NCBI GenBank assembly: GCA_937960795.1
Contig: CALGPA010000063.1
Location: 1-32,777, forward strand
Reading direction: 5' to 3'
Length of the DNA stretch: 32,777 bases
Source of the DNA: an uncultured bacterium
GTDB taxonomy: Bacteria; Cloacimonadota; Cloacimonadia; Cloacimonadales; Cloacimonadaceae
Shown: in pieces, positions 8,057 to 15,419 of the stretch
Numbering within the stretch: position 1 is the stretch's first letter
Layout of the letters: each line of letters begins with the position of its first letter
The notes under the pieces: generated by a model
Database searches by the model: none
Told to the model about the DNA's origin: nothing
Seen by the model: the letters and a program-made list of their open reading frames with translations, nothing else
Translations under genes and position numbers: made by a program

Positions 8057-9124
8057 TCAAAACCCCTTCACCAATTTTCTGGCTACTGAATCTGCCATGG
8101 AAGCATCGATTGCGTAGGCATCCGCTCCGATCTTCTTCCACAATCCGGCATCAGTCAAGAAAGGATATCCGCCCACCATGATCTTGGTCTTGGCTGTGTC
8201 CGAATTAGCCCTAATCTTAGCTATCAGATCTTCGGCTTTGTGAAGGTTGAGCGGGAAGGTGACCGAGATCGCCACCAAGTCCGCCCTCTCTCTGGCAATG
8301 GTCTCCAATATCCCACCATTTGGCATGTTTGCTCCCAAATATACTGTGTCCCAGCCATCTATCTCCATAATGTCGGAGACCATTCTGAGCCCGATCTCAT
8401 GAAGCTCTCCGCTCACACAAGTGCCGACCAACTTCAGATCTTTGTCAGTTGCGTCAAATATCAAGGGGTAAAATTGGGCGACCAGAAGCTGCGTCACTCC
8501 GGTGCAATAGTGTTCTTGCGCCACAGAGATCTTGTGAGTATGCCACAAAAAGCCGATCTCTCGCTGCACCGGCTGGAGGATGTTCAGATAGATATCCCTG
8601 ATCGCGTGTTTGTCGGACGCAAGCGACATCATGTATTGGATGGCATCATTGCGTCGTGAGGAAAGCAGCAGGTTCATGTAGCGCTTGGCCTCTGTGTATC
8701 GTGGATTTCCCTTATCCAAGCTTTGTCTGAGCTCTACATCTTGATTGTAGAAGATCTTGACCGCAATCTCGATAAGCTTACGAATCTTGTCAAGATCATG
8801 CTCTGAGAGATATTCCTCTAGGACTTCTGATATGATCAGCATATGTTCCGCTATGTCCGAAGCCTTTACCCCCAGGGTGATGAGCAGTGTCTTGAGCCAG
8901 TTGAGATAGTTAATCCAGATCTCATCGGAATCCATGGAAAGACTCTCAGCTATATACTCCAAATTGTATAGGGCATCCTGCAGGCATTTGCTCTTTTGAT
9001 ATGGAGTATAGCCCTCGTCAAGGCGCAGATTGCGCTGCATCTGCAGCTGGAAAATGCGCTCAGCCAGCTCGTTCTTCTTCATCTGGATGATCCTGATGCT
9101 TTCGGCATAAAGTTTATCGGCCAT
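8057..9124 (-). CDS. B12-binding sensor protein with CarH-type W-x9-EH motif
   Basis: 355 residues. The C-terminal half is a cobalamin-binding module: a MetH-like helical cap (about 165-225) and a Rossmann B12 domain (about 228-355). The cap carries Trp194, nine residues, then Glu204-His205, exactly the W-x9-EH motif that shields the adenosyl group in CarH/LitR photoreceptors. The B12 domain has ELHEIG (240-245, DxHxxG with Asp replaced by Glu; His242 would be the lower cobalt ligand), Ser287 exactly 41 residues later, and GG 318-319, the classic spacing. The N-terminal 160 residues are helical and unrecognised; there is no MerR-type HTH, so it is not a direct CarH repressor. The downstream kinase is translationally coupled. 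A good promoter lies upstream (9153-9180). Likely senses light, corrinoid state or redox. Confidence 0.85.
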   Translation of the reverse strand: MADKLYAESIRIIQMKKNELAERIFQLQMQRNLRLDEGYTPYQKSKCLQDALYNLEYIAESLSMDSDEIWINYLNWLKTLLITLGVKASDIAEHMLIISEVLEEYLSEHDLDKIRKLIEIAVKIFYNQDVELRQSLDKGNPRYTEAKRYMNLLLSSRRNDAIQYMMSLASDKHAIRDIYLNILQPVQREIGFLWHTHKISVAQEHYCTGVTQLLVAQFYPLIFDATDKDLKLVGTCVSGELHEIGLRMVSDIMEIDGWDTVYLGANMPNGGILETIARERADLVAISVTFPLNLHKAEDLIAKIRANSDTAKTKIMVGGYPFLTDAGLWKKIGADAYAIDASMADSVARKLVKGF

Positions 9125-9152
9125 AGTGAACCTGCTTTTTAAGATTTGTTTT

Positions 9153-9180
9153 AGTATAAGGTACTGTGCTCAAGTGTCAA
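9153..9180 (-). promoter_or_regulatory. Sigma-70-type promoter of the B12 sensor/kinase pair
   Basis: On the minus strand TTGACA (9180-9175), a 16-base spacer, then TATACT (9158-9153). The -35 box is perfect and the -10 box has 5 of 6 consensus bases. It sits 29 bases upstream of the ATG at 9124 of the B12-binding protein gene. Confidence 0.65.
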
Positions 9181-9223
9181 GGTAAATCTTATTTAATAAG
9201 GGAGATATCACTTGCTCGGCGGC

Positions 9224-10450
9224 TCAGATATCAGTGGGATGGAGGCTGCAAAGATCCGCGTAGTCGTATGGGAAGGACTTGTAAAGGGGACTTGTGTCGT
9301 TAATCGTGACTCCCGTAAAGCGTGATCTCAGAAGCGTGAATGCCATCACCATGCGGTGGTCATTCTGACTATCCAGCTCAAGCTCAGATATCTGCCCGGT
9401 AAATGGCTCTATCGTCAGTGAGTCACCATCAAAGAGGTAATCCGCGCCGATCAGATCAAAAGCCTTGGTGATTCCCGAGATGCGATCGCTCTCTTTGTAG
9501 CGCAATCTACCAATGTTTTTCAGGGTGAGAGTATCCTCACAAAACAGCGCCAGGATGCTGAGCACCGGCATCAGATCCGGACAATCTCGCAGATCCAGGA
9601 CAGTGCCTTTGAGCTTCGCCGGGAGGATTTTGATATAGCTCTTGCTGCGTCGCACGCCAACCCCCATTTGACGCAGGTAATCGTAGATCCTGATATCCGG
9701 TTGCTCCAAGCTCAGAGTTCTATGAATGGGGATCTGCAGCATTTCGCCTTCTAAAACCGCTAGGATGGCGTAGTAGGCAACCGTTGACAGATCAGAATCC
9801 ACAGCATAGCTGGACGGGATCTTCATGGAGGTAGCTTTGATCATCAGTGAGTTGCCCTCTCTTTGGGTCTGCGCGCCCAAAAGCTCCATGATCCTGATGG
9901 TGAGGTGGATGTAGCTCTGCGAGACCTGAAACGGGCTCAGCTCCAGGCTGAGATCCTGCTGCATGGCTGGGGACGCAAGGATGAGTGAGCTGGCATATTG
10001 GCTGCTGATATCTCCCGCCAGATGATGCTGCCCTCCCGTGAGCTCGGCTCCTTGGATCTGAAGCAAATTACCATTTAGCTCTATCTTTGCGCCCATTGCT
10101 TGCAAGGCCTGCGTCAGAGGAGCATAGCCCCGCTGCAGAAGGATATCCGATATCCAGACGCGAGATCTCAGACCCGCTTGTGCCGCCAGAAAGCTGAGCC
10201 AGAGCCGAAAACCGGTGGCATTGTAATGGAACTGATAGCTATGCTTGCTCTGCTGATTTGACGACACAGAGAAGTGGAAGGATCTTAGCTCGCCCAAGCC
10301 TGAGACCTCATAGCCGAATGTCCTAAGCGCTTCTTCCAGCTCCATCACATCACTGCAAGGATTGTAGTTCTCAAATCGCATATCGCTTCTGGCGTATGCC
10401 ATGGCGAGCATGAATCTTTGCAAGACGGATTTTGAACCGGGTATTTTCAC
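9224..10450 (-). CDS. aroA: 3-phosphoshikimate 1-carboxyvinyltransferase (EPSP synthase)
   Basis: 408 residues. It catalyses the penultimate common step of aromatic amino acid synthesis, joining PEP to shikimate-3-phosphate. The N terminus KIPGSKSVLQRFMLAMA is the substrate-binding GSKSxxxR motif. Later come the RYKESDRISG segment (usual LRxKESDR) and NDHRMVMAF near the C terminus, so both halves of the enzyme are present. It is slightly short for the family (usually 420-440), mostly through a trimmed N terminus. The start is GTG, chosen because GSKS must lie within the first ten residues and an AGGAAGGAA purine tract precedes it. It stands alone and is divergent from the dCMP deaminase operon; no other shikimate gene is nearby. 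Confidence 0.92.
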   Translation of the reverse strand: MKIPGSKSVLQRFMLAMAYARSDMRFENYNPCSDVMELEEALRTFGYEVSGLGELRSFHFSVSSNQQSKHSYQFHYNATGFRLWLSFLAAQAGLRSRVWISDILLQRGYAPLTQALQAMGAKIELNGNLLQIQGAELTGGQHHLAGDISSQYASSLILASPAMQQDLSLELSPFQVSQSYIHLTIRIMELLGAQTQREGNSLMIKATSMKIPSSYAVDSDLSTVAYYAILAVLEGEMLQIPIHRTLSLEQPDIRIYDYLRQMGVGVRRSKSYIKILPAKLKGTVLDLRDCPDLMPVLSILALFCEDTLTLKNIGRLRYKESDRISGITKAFDLIGADYLFDGDSLTIEPFTGQISELELDSQNDHRMVMAFTLLRSRFTGVTINDTSPLYKSFPYDYADLCSLHPTDI

Positions 10451-10492
10451 GAGCTTTCCTTCCTTTTGCTTTTGATATTACTCTCTTCTTTC

Positions 10493-10510
10493 TTGACAGA
10501 AATCTGTCAA
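10493..10510. promoter_or_regulatory. Perfect 18-bp palindrome between divergent genes, possible operator
   Basis: TTGACAGA-AA-TCTGTCAA: 8-bp arms with a 2-base spacer, in the 176-bp gap between aroA (-) and the dCMP deaminase operon (+). Each arm begins with a perfect TTGACA -35 box, one facing each way, but I see no good -10 box at 16-18 bases on either side. It could be a repressor site or chance. Confidence 0.35.
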
Positions 10511-10626
10511 GCCCGAACTTGGCTTTTACTCGGCGAACACAATGCGGCAGCCAGCTTACAATGTTCAAAGAAGCTTCCATGCCGATCTTGTATCCTAAGC
10601 TAGAAAGATGATAAACAAAGGTAGAT

Positions 10627-11106
10627 ATGATGACACAACGTCCATCCTGGCAAGAATACTTCATGCAAATGGCACTACTTGCTGCCACCCGGAGCACCTG
10701 TCTGCGCAGAGCGGTCGGTGCGGCTTTGGTGCGTGACAATCAGATCATCGCCACGGGCTACAATGGCAGCCCTAAAAGCAGTCCTCATTGCAGCGAAGTG
10801 GGCTGTTTAAGAGAAGCCAAGAATGTCCCATCAGGCGAAAAACACGAGCTCTGCCGAGGGGTTCACGCCGAGCAAAACGCCATCATCCAAGCGGCGATCA
10901 ACGGCAGCAGCACACGCGGTGCCGAGCTATATTGCACGCATCAGCCTTGCAGCATCTGTGCCAGGATGATTATCAATGCGGAGATCAAACGGGTGTATAT
11001 CGCCCATAGCTATCCGGATGAATTAGCGCTGCAGCTTATGGGTGAAGCCGGCATCGAGCTGATCCTCTTGGATCCGGAAGATGGCAGCTGTCAAAGGATC
11101 TGCTGA
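10627..11106 (+). CDS. dCMP deaminase-family protein (ComEB-like)
   Basis: 159 residues. A zinc-dependent deaminase of the cytidine/deoxycytidylate family. The catalytic motif HAEQN gives the zinc-binding His and the Glu proton shuttle, and CSICARM gives the two zinc cysteines. The insertion with GCLREAKNVPSGEKHELCRGVHAEQ, including extra cysteines and a histidine, is typical of dCMP deaminase/ComEB, which converts dCMP to dUMP for dTMP synthesis. Length matches. Start ATG 10627 or 10630; AAAGG lies upstream. Its TGA overlaps the ATG of the ECF S component (TGATG), so it heads the ECF operon although its function seems unrelated to transport. Confidence 0.87.
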   Translation: MMTQRPSWQEYFMQMALLAATRSTCLRRAVGAALVRDNQIIATGYNGSPKSSPHCSEVGCLREAKNVPSGEKHELCRGVHAEQNAIIQAAINGSSTRGAELYCTHQPCSICARMIINAEIKRVYIAHSYPDELALQLMGEAGIELILLDPEDGSCQRIC

Positions 11107-11636
11107 TGCTAAAGCGTTTTAGCGTTCGCGACCTGATCTTGATCGCGGCTTTTGCCGCCATCGGGATAGCCATCAAGCCGATCGTGGGACCGATGGTGAA
11201 GATGATCTCGACTCCCCTGGGCATACCCGGAGGCTCTTTTGCCGGAGGATTTTATATGCTCTGGCTGGTGCTCGCCGTCGTGATAGTGGACAAAGCCACG
11301 ACCGGCACAGTGTTTGGCATCTTGCAAGGGCTGGGTGTTTTGATCTTTGGGATCGCCGGCAATCAAGGAGCAGTGTCTCTTATCACTTACACCGTTCCGG
11401 GCTTGGTGGCGGATCTTATATATGGCCTGATTCGGCAGAGAAAAGGCCTTGCAGCCCACCTGCTTCTGTGCTCTCTGGCAAATGTGAGCGGAGCCTTGAT
11501 GTCTGCCGCGCTGATCTTTCGCCATCCCCCTTTGATCATGATCGGGATTGCCTCTTTGTCGATCGGATCCGGCATCGTGGGTGGCTATCTGAGCTTTGCA
11601 ATCCATAGCAGTCTTAAGAAAATGAGGATAATATGA
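11106..11636 (+). CDS. ECF transporter substrate-binding (S) component, YkoE-like
   Basis: 176 residues with about five or six membrane helices. The start LKRFSVRDLILIAAFAAIGIAI resembles the first helix of ECF S components, and the middle (LWLVLAVVIVDKATTGTVFG, then QGAVSLITYTVPGLVADLIYGLI) is reminiscent of the YkoE/HMP-thiamine group. S components capture a vitamin at the membrane and dock on a shared EcfA-EcfA'-EcfT module, which is encoded three genes downstream in the same operon. The substrate cannot be read from sequence; the nearby thiamine pyrophosphokinase gene (15406) favours thiamine or a precursor. Its stop overlaps the next start (ATGA). Confidence 0.75.
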   Translation: MLKRFSVRDLILIAAFAAIGIAIKPIVGPMVKMISTPLGIPGGSFAGGFYMLWLVLAVVIVDKATTGTVFGILQGLGVLIFGIAGNQGAVSLITYTVPGLVADLIYGLIRQRKGLAAHLLLCSLANVSGALMSAALIFRHPPLIMIGIASLSIGSGIVGGYLSFAIHSSLKKMRII

Positions 11637-12559
11637 AATATATACTTAGCATCGTGATTATCTGTCTGTCTTTGCAGGCAGCAGCGCTCGTGGTCGTGGA
11701 CAATGAAGGGATCTATCACAGATATCCCTACGACAGCTTTTTCCGCATACAGGGCAGAGATTTTGTCACCGAAAGGGAAGTGGACAGAGAGATCGTCCTC
11801 ACCACCTGGAAAGGCATCCGCTTTGATACCTGGCTCAAGGAACAGAGACTGGGCGATTTTCATCGCATCCGTTTTGTGTCTTCGGATCGCTACGAAGTAG
11901 TCTTCAATCATGCCGAGTGGGATACGCTCACGGCTTGGCTGGCACATAGTGAGGAAGGCACTGTCTTCCCCAATGAGCAATTGAGACTGATCTTTCCGCA
12001 TCTGCGCAGTCAATTCTGGGTGCGCGACTTGGTCGAAGTGCATCTCGAAAACCACAAAGAAATCCCCATCCCTGGCAGATTCTTTGCGATGCGCAGCTTC
12101 TTTGCCGAGCAAGAGCTGCTCAAGGATCCCAAACCTTTTGTGCGGATGCAAGGCTATCGCTTCGACGACTTTTTGGATGATCTGAGCGATAAGCCCATCA
12201 AGGACATAGTTCTCTACAGCAAGGATGGCTTGATCCAAAACCTGAGCTATCCCTCTCAGCTCGCCGGCGCTGTCTTGGAGCTTAGCCCCGAAGGCAGCTT
12301 CAACCTCAAAAGCCCGCAGATCCCGGGTGGGATGTGGATGAAAAACATCGTCTATCTTCAGTGTGATGACCTTGCCCTGATCGATCTACGCTACATCGCC
12401 GGGATCATTCCGATCGCCAAAAGTCTTCAGTGGAAGCTGGGTCCTTCGACTCAAGTGATCCTAAACTACCCGGATAGATCAGAAACTGAGCATTTTGGCG
12501 ACGCCATCGGAGAGCCCATGATCTTTGACGGCATCCGAGACTTTCAGCTTGTCCCCTAA
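11633..12559 (+). CDS. Secreted protein of unknown function in the ECF operon, possible tandem SUOX-like domains
   Basis: 308 residues. The first 18 residues (MKYILSIVIICLSLQAAA) look like a cleavable signal peptide, so the protein is probably periplasmic or surface-exposed. The first half shows a W-x-G-I-x-x-x-x-W-L pattern, RIRFVSSDRYEVVF, LRLIFPH and FWVRDLVEVHL. This is reminiscent of the sulfite-oxidase/molybdopterin-binding fold (WxGxxLxxLL, FxSxDGY, PxRLxxP, KWVxxI). The second half repeats the pattern more weakly (YRFDDFLDDL, IVLYSKDG, GMWMKNIVYLQ). No cofactor cysteine stands out, so it is probably not a molybdoenzyme. It overlaps the S component gene by 4 bases and the first ATPase gene lies over its end. 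I suspect an extracytoplasmic helper of the transporter, for instance substrate delivery, but this is inference. Confidence 0.6.
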   Translation: MKYILSIVIICLSLQAAALVVVDNEGIYHRYPYDSFFRIQGRDFVTEREVDREIVLTTWKGIRFDTWLKEQRLGDFHRIRFVSSDRYEVVFNHAEWDTLTAWLAHSEEGTVFPNEQLRLIFPHLRSQFWVRDLVEVHLENHKEIPIPGRFFAMRSFFAEQELLKDPKPFVRMQGYRFDDFLDDLSDKPIKDIVLYSKDGLIQNLSYPSQLAGAVLELSPEGSFNLKSPQIPGGMWMKNIVYLQCDDLALIDLRYIAGIIPIAKSLQWKLGPSTQVILNYPDRSETEHFGDAIGEPMIFDGIRDFQLVP

Positions 12560-13208
12560 ACTCAGAGTTAAAGATCTCCGCCTCATCTTTCCCGATCTTG
12601 AGACGCCCGTCCTCAAGGGGCTATCCTTTGAGGCAGATCCAGGCACCCTCACCGTCATCACAGGAGCCAACGCCAGCGGCAAAAGCTGCGTGATTCACAG
12701 CCTATGCGGGATCATCCCTCAGAGCATTCCTGCCGATCTCTCGGGTGAGATCAGCTTTGGGGATATTGATCTTAAGAAAGTCCCGCTGTGTGAGACTTAC
12801 CAACATATGAGCGTGGCACTTTGTGATGCGAGCATGCAGCTCTTCTTCCCAAGCTGCGAATTGGAGCTGGCCTTTGCTTTGGAAAATCGGGGTATGCAGC
12901 CGAGCATTATCCGCAGCAGGATAGATGCCTCTCTGAAGCGCTTTGGGCTGGATCCCTTGATCTTTGAATGCCCGCAAAAGCTGAGCGGCGGCGAGCAAAG
13001 GCTGCTCATCTTTGCCATCTGTGAAAGCCTGCAAAACCCGATCCTGCTGTTGGATGAACCTGAGACAGGACTCTCCCATGGCTCCATGTCCATACTTACA
13101 GATTGGCTTAGAGAGCTCCGCCAAAGAGGAGTCATCAGCTTCATAGCCACTCACAATGAAGAGATCATCGCTCTGGCAGACAAAGAGATAAGGCTATCAA
13201 GTGTTTGA
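12525..13208 (+). CDS. ECF transporter ATPase 1 (EcfA)
   Basis: About 227 residues. Walker A is GANASGKS (from residue 47), the variant with Ala in the fourth position seen in many ECF ATPases. The signature is LSGGEQRLLIFA, Walker B ILLLDEPETGLS, and the switch histidine is in IATHNEE. No ATG is available. The frame opens at TTG 12525, inside the upstream gene, and a second TTG at 12549 (before SPKLRVKDL) is equally possible, so the start is uncertain. It pairs with the second ATPase directly downstream (8-bp overlap) and EcfT to power vitamin uptake. Confidence 0.85.
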   Translation: MTASETFSLSPKLRVKDLRLIFPDLETPVLKGLSFEADPGTLTVITGANASGKSCVIHSLCGIIPQSIPADLSGEISFGDIDLKKVPLCETYQHMSVALCDASMQLFFPSCELELAFALENRGMQPSIIRSRIDASLKRFGLDPLIFECPQKLSGGEQRLLIFAICESLQNPILLLDEPETGLSHGSMSILTDWLRELRQRGVISFIATHNEEIIALADKEIRLSSV

Positions 13209-13782
13209 GGTGCATCGTCTCAGATTTGGCTACCCCGGGAAGCCGCTGCTGCTAAGGGGTCTTTCCTTCAAGCTGCAGCCGGAAGACAAAATGCTCATTC
13301 TTGGTGAAAATGGCTCCGGAAAGAGCACCCTGCTCAAGCTTCTTTGCGGAAGATTGCAGCCCGATGGCGGGCAGATCAGGCGCATGAGCAGACGCAATTA
13401 CTTCTACCTGCCCCAAAAAGCTGATCGCAGGATCTTGGGAATCAATCTTGAGCAGGATCTGATGCTTTGGGAGATGGCAGGCTTGGATACAGAGAGATTG
13501 AGACGCGATGCACTGGTGGCAGACTTTGCCCCGGAATTTTGGCAGATCCCTCTTTATGAGCTTTCTGCGGGGACAAAACAAGCGTATCTGCTCGCTATAG
13601 CCCTAAGTCACGATGCCGATTTCTTGGTGCTCGACGAACCATATCCCGCCTTGGACAAGCGCCGACAAGAGATCTTCACATCTCGCCTGGCAAAGCAAAA
13701 GGGACTGATCTTGGTCAGCCACCAAATCCCTGAGATGGATTTTGACGCTCAGATCCTGCTTGGTGACAGGAGCAAGCCATGA
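13201..13782 (+). CDS. ECF transporter ATPase 2 (EcfA')
   Basis: 193 residues, short for an ABC ATPase (usual EcfA is 270-290) but with all core motifs: Walker A GENGSGKST, Q-loop YLPQK, Walker B DFLVLDEPYPALD and switch LVSHQ. The signature is degenerate, LSAGTKQAYLLA in place of LSGGxxQ, so the two ATP sites of the heterodimer may not be equal. The GTG start at 13201 overlaps the end of the first ATPase gene by 8 bases. The stop overlaps the ecfT start (ATGA). Confidence 0.84.
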   Translation: MFEVHRLRFGYPGKPLLLRGLSFKLQPEDKMLILGENGSGKSTLLKLLCGRLQPDGGQIRRMSRRNYFYLPQKADRRILGINLEQDLMLWEMAGLDTERLRRDALVADFAPEFWQIPLYELSAGTKQAYLLAIALSHDADFLVLDEPYPALDKRRQEIFTSRLAKQKGLILVSHQIPEMDFDAQILLGDRSKP

Positions 13783-14516
13783 AGCGCCTTTTGCATCCGC
13801 TTTCATACATCCTATTGTGCGTGGGATACAGTAGTCTCGCAATAGCTTTGAGCCATCCGCTGCAGCTTTTGTGGGTCTTGTTCTTGGCACTGCTTATCGA
13901 CTTCCGAGAAGGGACTGTCCAGATTGCCAAAAGACTCCTTAGCCTCAAAAAGATAGCCTGGCTCCTGCTGTCGATATTCATCATCCAGCTCATCTTTCGC
14001 CGAAGCGCGGATACCCTCACGCTCTTTGCTTTTCTGAAGATCCCAAGAGCAAGCCTATATTATGCCGCCCAGATCTCACTGCGCATCATGATAATCTTCC
14101 TAAGCGCTTCCAGCCTGAGTAAGCTGGATTTTTGCCTCTACCGCTCCGCCTTTTCCAGCATCAGACTGCCCGAAGAGATCAGCTTTATGATCTCATATAT
14201 GGCTCAGCTCATCCCAAGATTTGCCGCTCGCTTCAAAGAAGAGAGCACTGAGCTCAAAGAGCGTGGCCTCAGCCTGAAGAAGATCGGCTTTCGCCAAAAA
14301 CTCACGGTATACCGAATCCTGGCATTGGCGACCATTGCCGAGCTCATCCTGCAAAGCGGCAGACAGTCCATTGCCCTGGAATTGCGTGGCTTTCGCAGCA
14401 AGGGTAAGACTAGCAGCCTATATCGTCATGCTTTCGGATTTTGGGATGCTGTCATCCTGCTGTGGTTGATTGCACAGATTTATCTTGTTTATCGGATATC
14501 TCATGTTCTGGCATAA
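13779..14516 (+). CDS. ecfT: ECF transporter transmembrane (T) component
   Basis: 245 residues with about five hydrophobic segments. Two coupling-helix motifs are visible: ELKERGL (Arg162-Gly163) and LELRGF (Arg203-Gly204). They correspond to the two Ala-Arg-Gly motifs by which EcfT grips the two ATPases. It is the last gene of the overlapping operon that starts with the dCMP deaminase. With the S component and two ATPases it makes a complete ECF transporter at one locus, the group I arrangement, in which the module normally serves a dedicated S component. Confidence 0.85.
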   Translation: MKRLLHPLSYILLCVGYSSLAIALSHPLQLLWVLFLALLIDFREGTVQIAKRLLSLKKIAWLLLSIFIIQLIFRRSADTLTLFAFLKIPRASLYYAAQISLRIMIIFLSASSLSKLDFCLYRSAFSSIRLPEEISFMISYMAQLIPRFAARFKEESTELKERGLSLKKIGFRQKLTVYRILALATIAELILQSGRQSIALELRGFRSKGKTSSLYRHAFGFWDAVILLWLIAQIYLVYRISHVLA

Positions 14517-14524
14517 TAATTGCA
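14509..14524 (+). promoter_or_regulatory. Sigma-54-like -24/-12 element before the M23 peptidase gene
   Basis: TGGCATAATAATTGCA fits the sigma-54 consensus TGGCAC-N5-TTGCW at ten of the eleven informative positions (taking TGGCA, TTGCA and spacing), with GG and GC at the right distance. A problem: the predicted start of transcription would be only about 6 bases before the ATG at 14541. The overlapping CATAATAAT could instead be the -10 box of an ordinary promoter. Confidence 0.35.
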
Positions 14525-14540
14525 TAGTAATTATAAAGCT

Positions 14541-15419
14541 ATGAATAATAAGAAAGAATTAAATACAAAGCCCTACTTGGACAAGCTGGGTCTGGGAGAA
14601 TACAAAGAGAAAAGCAGTGTATCAAATCTCAGTAAAGTCATCGTTTTGCTGGCACTTTTAGTCGTGACCGCATTTCTGGGCAGCATCTTAGGCGGCAGAA
14701 ATGAGATCCAACGGCTACAATTGCTTGAAGAAGAAAACGAGCTTCTGAGGGCAAAGGTGGAGCAGTATTCCACCACGGTAGATTCCATTTACAATATGCT
14801 TGACTCGCTGGGGCTCACCAAAAAAGACCAACGTGACTATCCCTACTACAGCGGTGGAGCTGCAGACTTTGTGGGCTACTCACGCGATCCGGAACTGAAG
14901 CTGGAGATGGAAAGCACCGAGGAAAAGCTCTATCAGATTCTTTCCTTTGTTGAACCAAAATTTGCCAGTCCCCTAATCCCACAGCTCGATGAAGAAGACT
15001 TCTTGGGAGATATCCCCAGCATCTATCCGACCTTTGGCAGGCTCTCGGATTCATGGGGATCACGGATCCACCCGATCACCAAAAACTTGGAGTTTCACCA
15101 TGGAATAGACATCTCAAACATCCGCGGAACTCCCATCTACGCCACTGCTGCCGGAACTGTGAGCAAAACCATCTACACCCGCGGCTATGGCCGCCATATC
15201 GTGATCGATCATGGCAATGGCTACAAAACCCTATATGCCCATCTGCAATCCTTCGATATCAAAAAAGGTGACAAGGTCACTAAGGGGCAGATCATCGGGA
15301 AAATGGGTAGCACCGGACTCTCCACCGGACCACATCTGCACTATGAAGTGATCTACAACTCCCGAAAGCTCAATCCGGCAAACTTCCTAAACCGGGTCGA
15401 AGAACATGCCAAAAAATGA
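14541..15419 (+). CDS. M23-family murein peptidase (LytM domain), membrane-anchored
   Basis: 292 residues from ATG 14541. The TTG at 14520 is unlikely because it lies within the promoter-like element. A short cytoplasmic tail is followed by one membrane helix (about residues 26-47, VIVLLALLVVTAFLGSI), a coiled coil (EIQRLQLLEEENELLRAKVEQY) and a C-terminal LytM/peptidase M23 domain. Zinc ligands are visible in HHGIDIS and in GPHLHYEV (HxH), with GYGRHIVIDHGNGYKTLYAHL between. Such proteins cut peptidoglycan cross-links or, when placed with a coiled coil, regulate cell-wall enzymes at the envelope. All zinc-binding residues are present, so it is probably active. Its end overlaps the thiamine pyrophosphokinase start by 14 bases. 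Confidence 0.9.
   Translation: MNNKKELNTKPYLDKLGLGEYKEKSSVSNLSKVIVLLALLVVTAFLGSILGGRNEIQRLQLLEEENELLRAKVEQYSTTVDSIYNMLDSLGLTKKDQRDYPYYSGGAADFVGYSRDPELKLEMESTEEKLYQILSFVEPKFASPLIPQLDEEDFLGDIPSIYPTFGRLSDSWGSRIHPITKNLEFHHGIDISNIRGTPIYATAAGTVSKTIYTRGYGRHIVIDHGNGYKTLYAHLQSFDIKKGDKVTKGQIIGKMGSTGLSTGPHLHYEVIYNSRKLNPANFLNRVEEHAKK

Noticed and set aside
8057..9124. B12 protein as a corrinoid methyltransferase subunit (MtaC/MttC type)
   Set aside because: It is longer than these about 210-residue proteins, has W-x9-EH in the cap, and neighbours a histidine kinase with no methyltransferase gene in the window.
10371..10739. Basic 122-codon reading frame on the minus strand
   Set aside because: It spans the start of aroA, the regulatory gap and the dCMP deaminase gene in the opposite frame. 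Its arginine/lysine-rich composition is that of antisense to coding DNA, with no family resemblance.
11585..12238. 217-codon reading frame on the minus strand
   Set aside because: Entirely antisense to the secreted protein of the ECF operon, which has a signal peptide and overlapping operon neighbours. The antisense frame resembles nothing.
11633..12559. Secreted ECF-operon protein as a genuine molybdopterin oxidoreductase
   Set aside because: The fold resemblance is weak, there is no obvious molybdenum-ligating cysteine and no twin-arginine signal, which Moco enzymes usually need.
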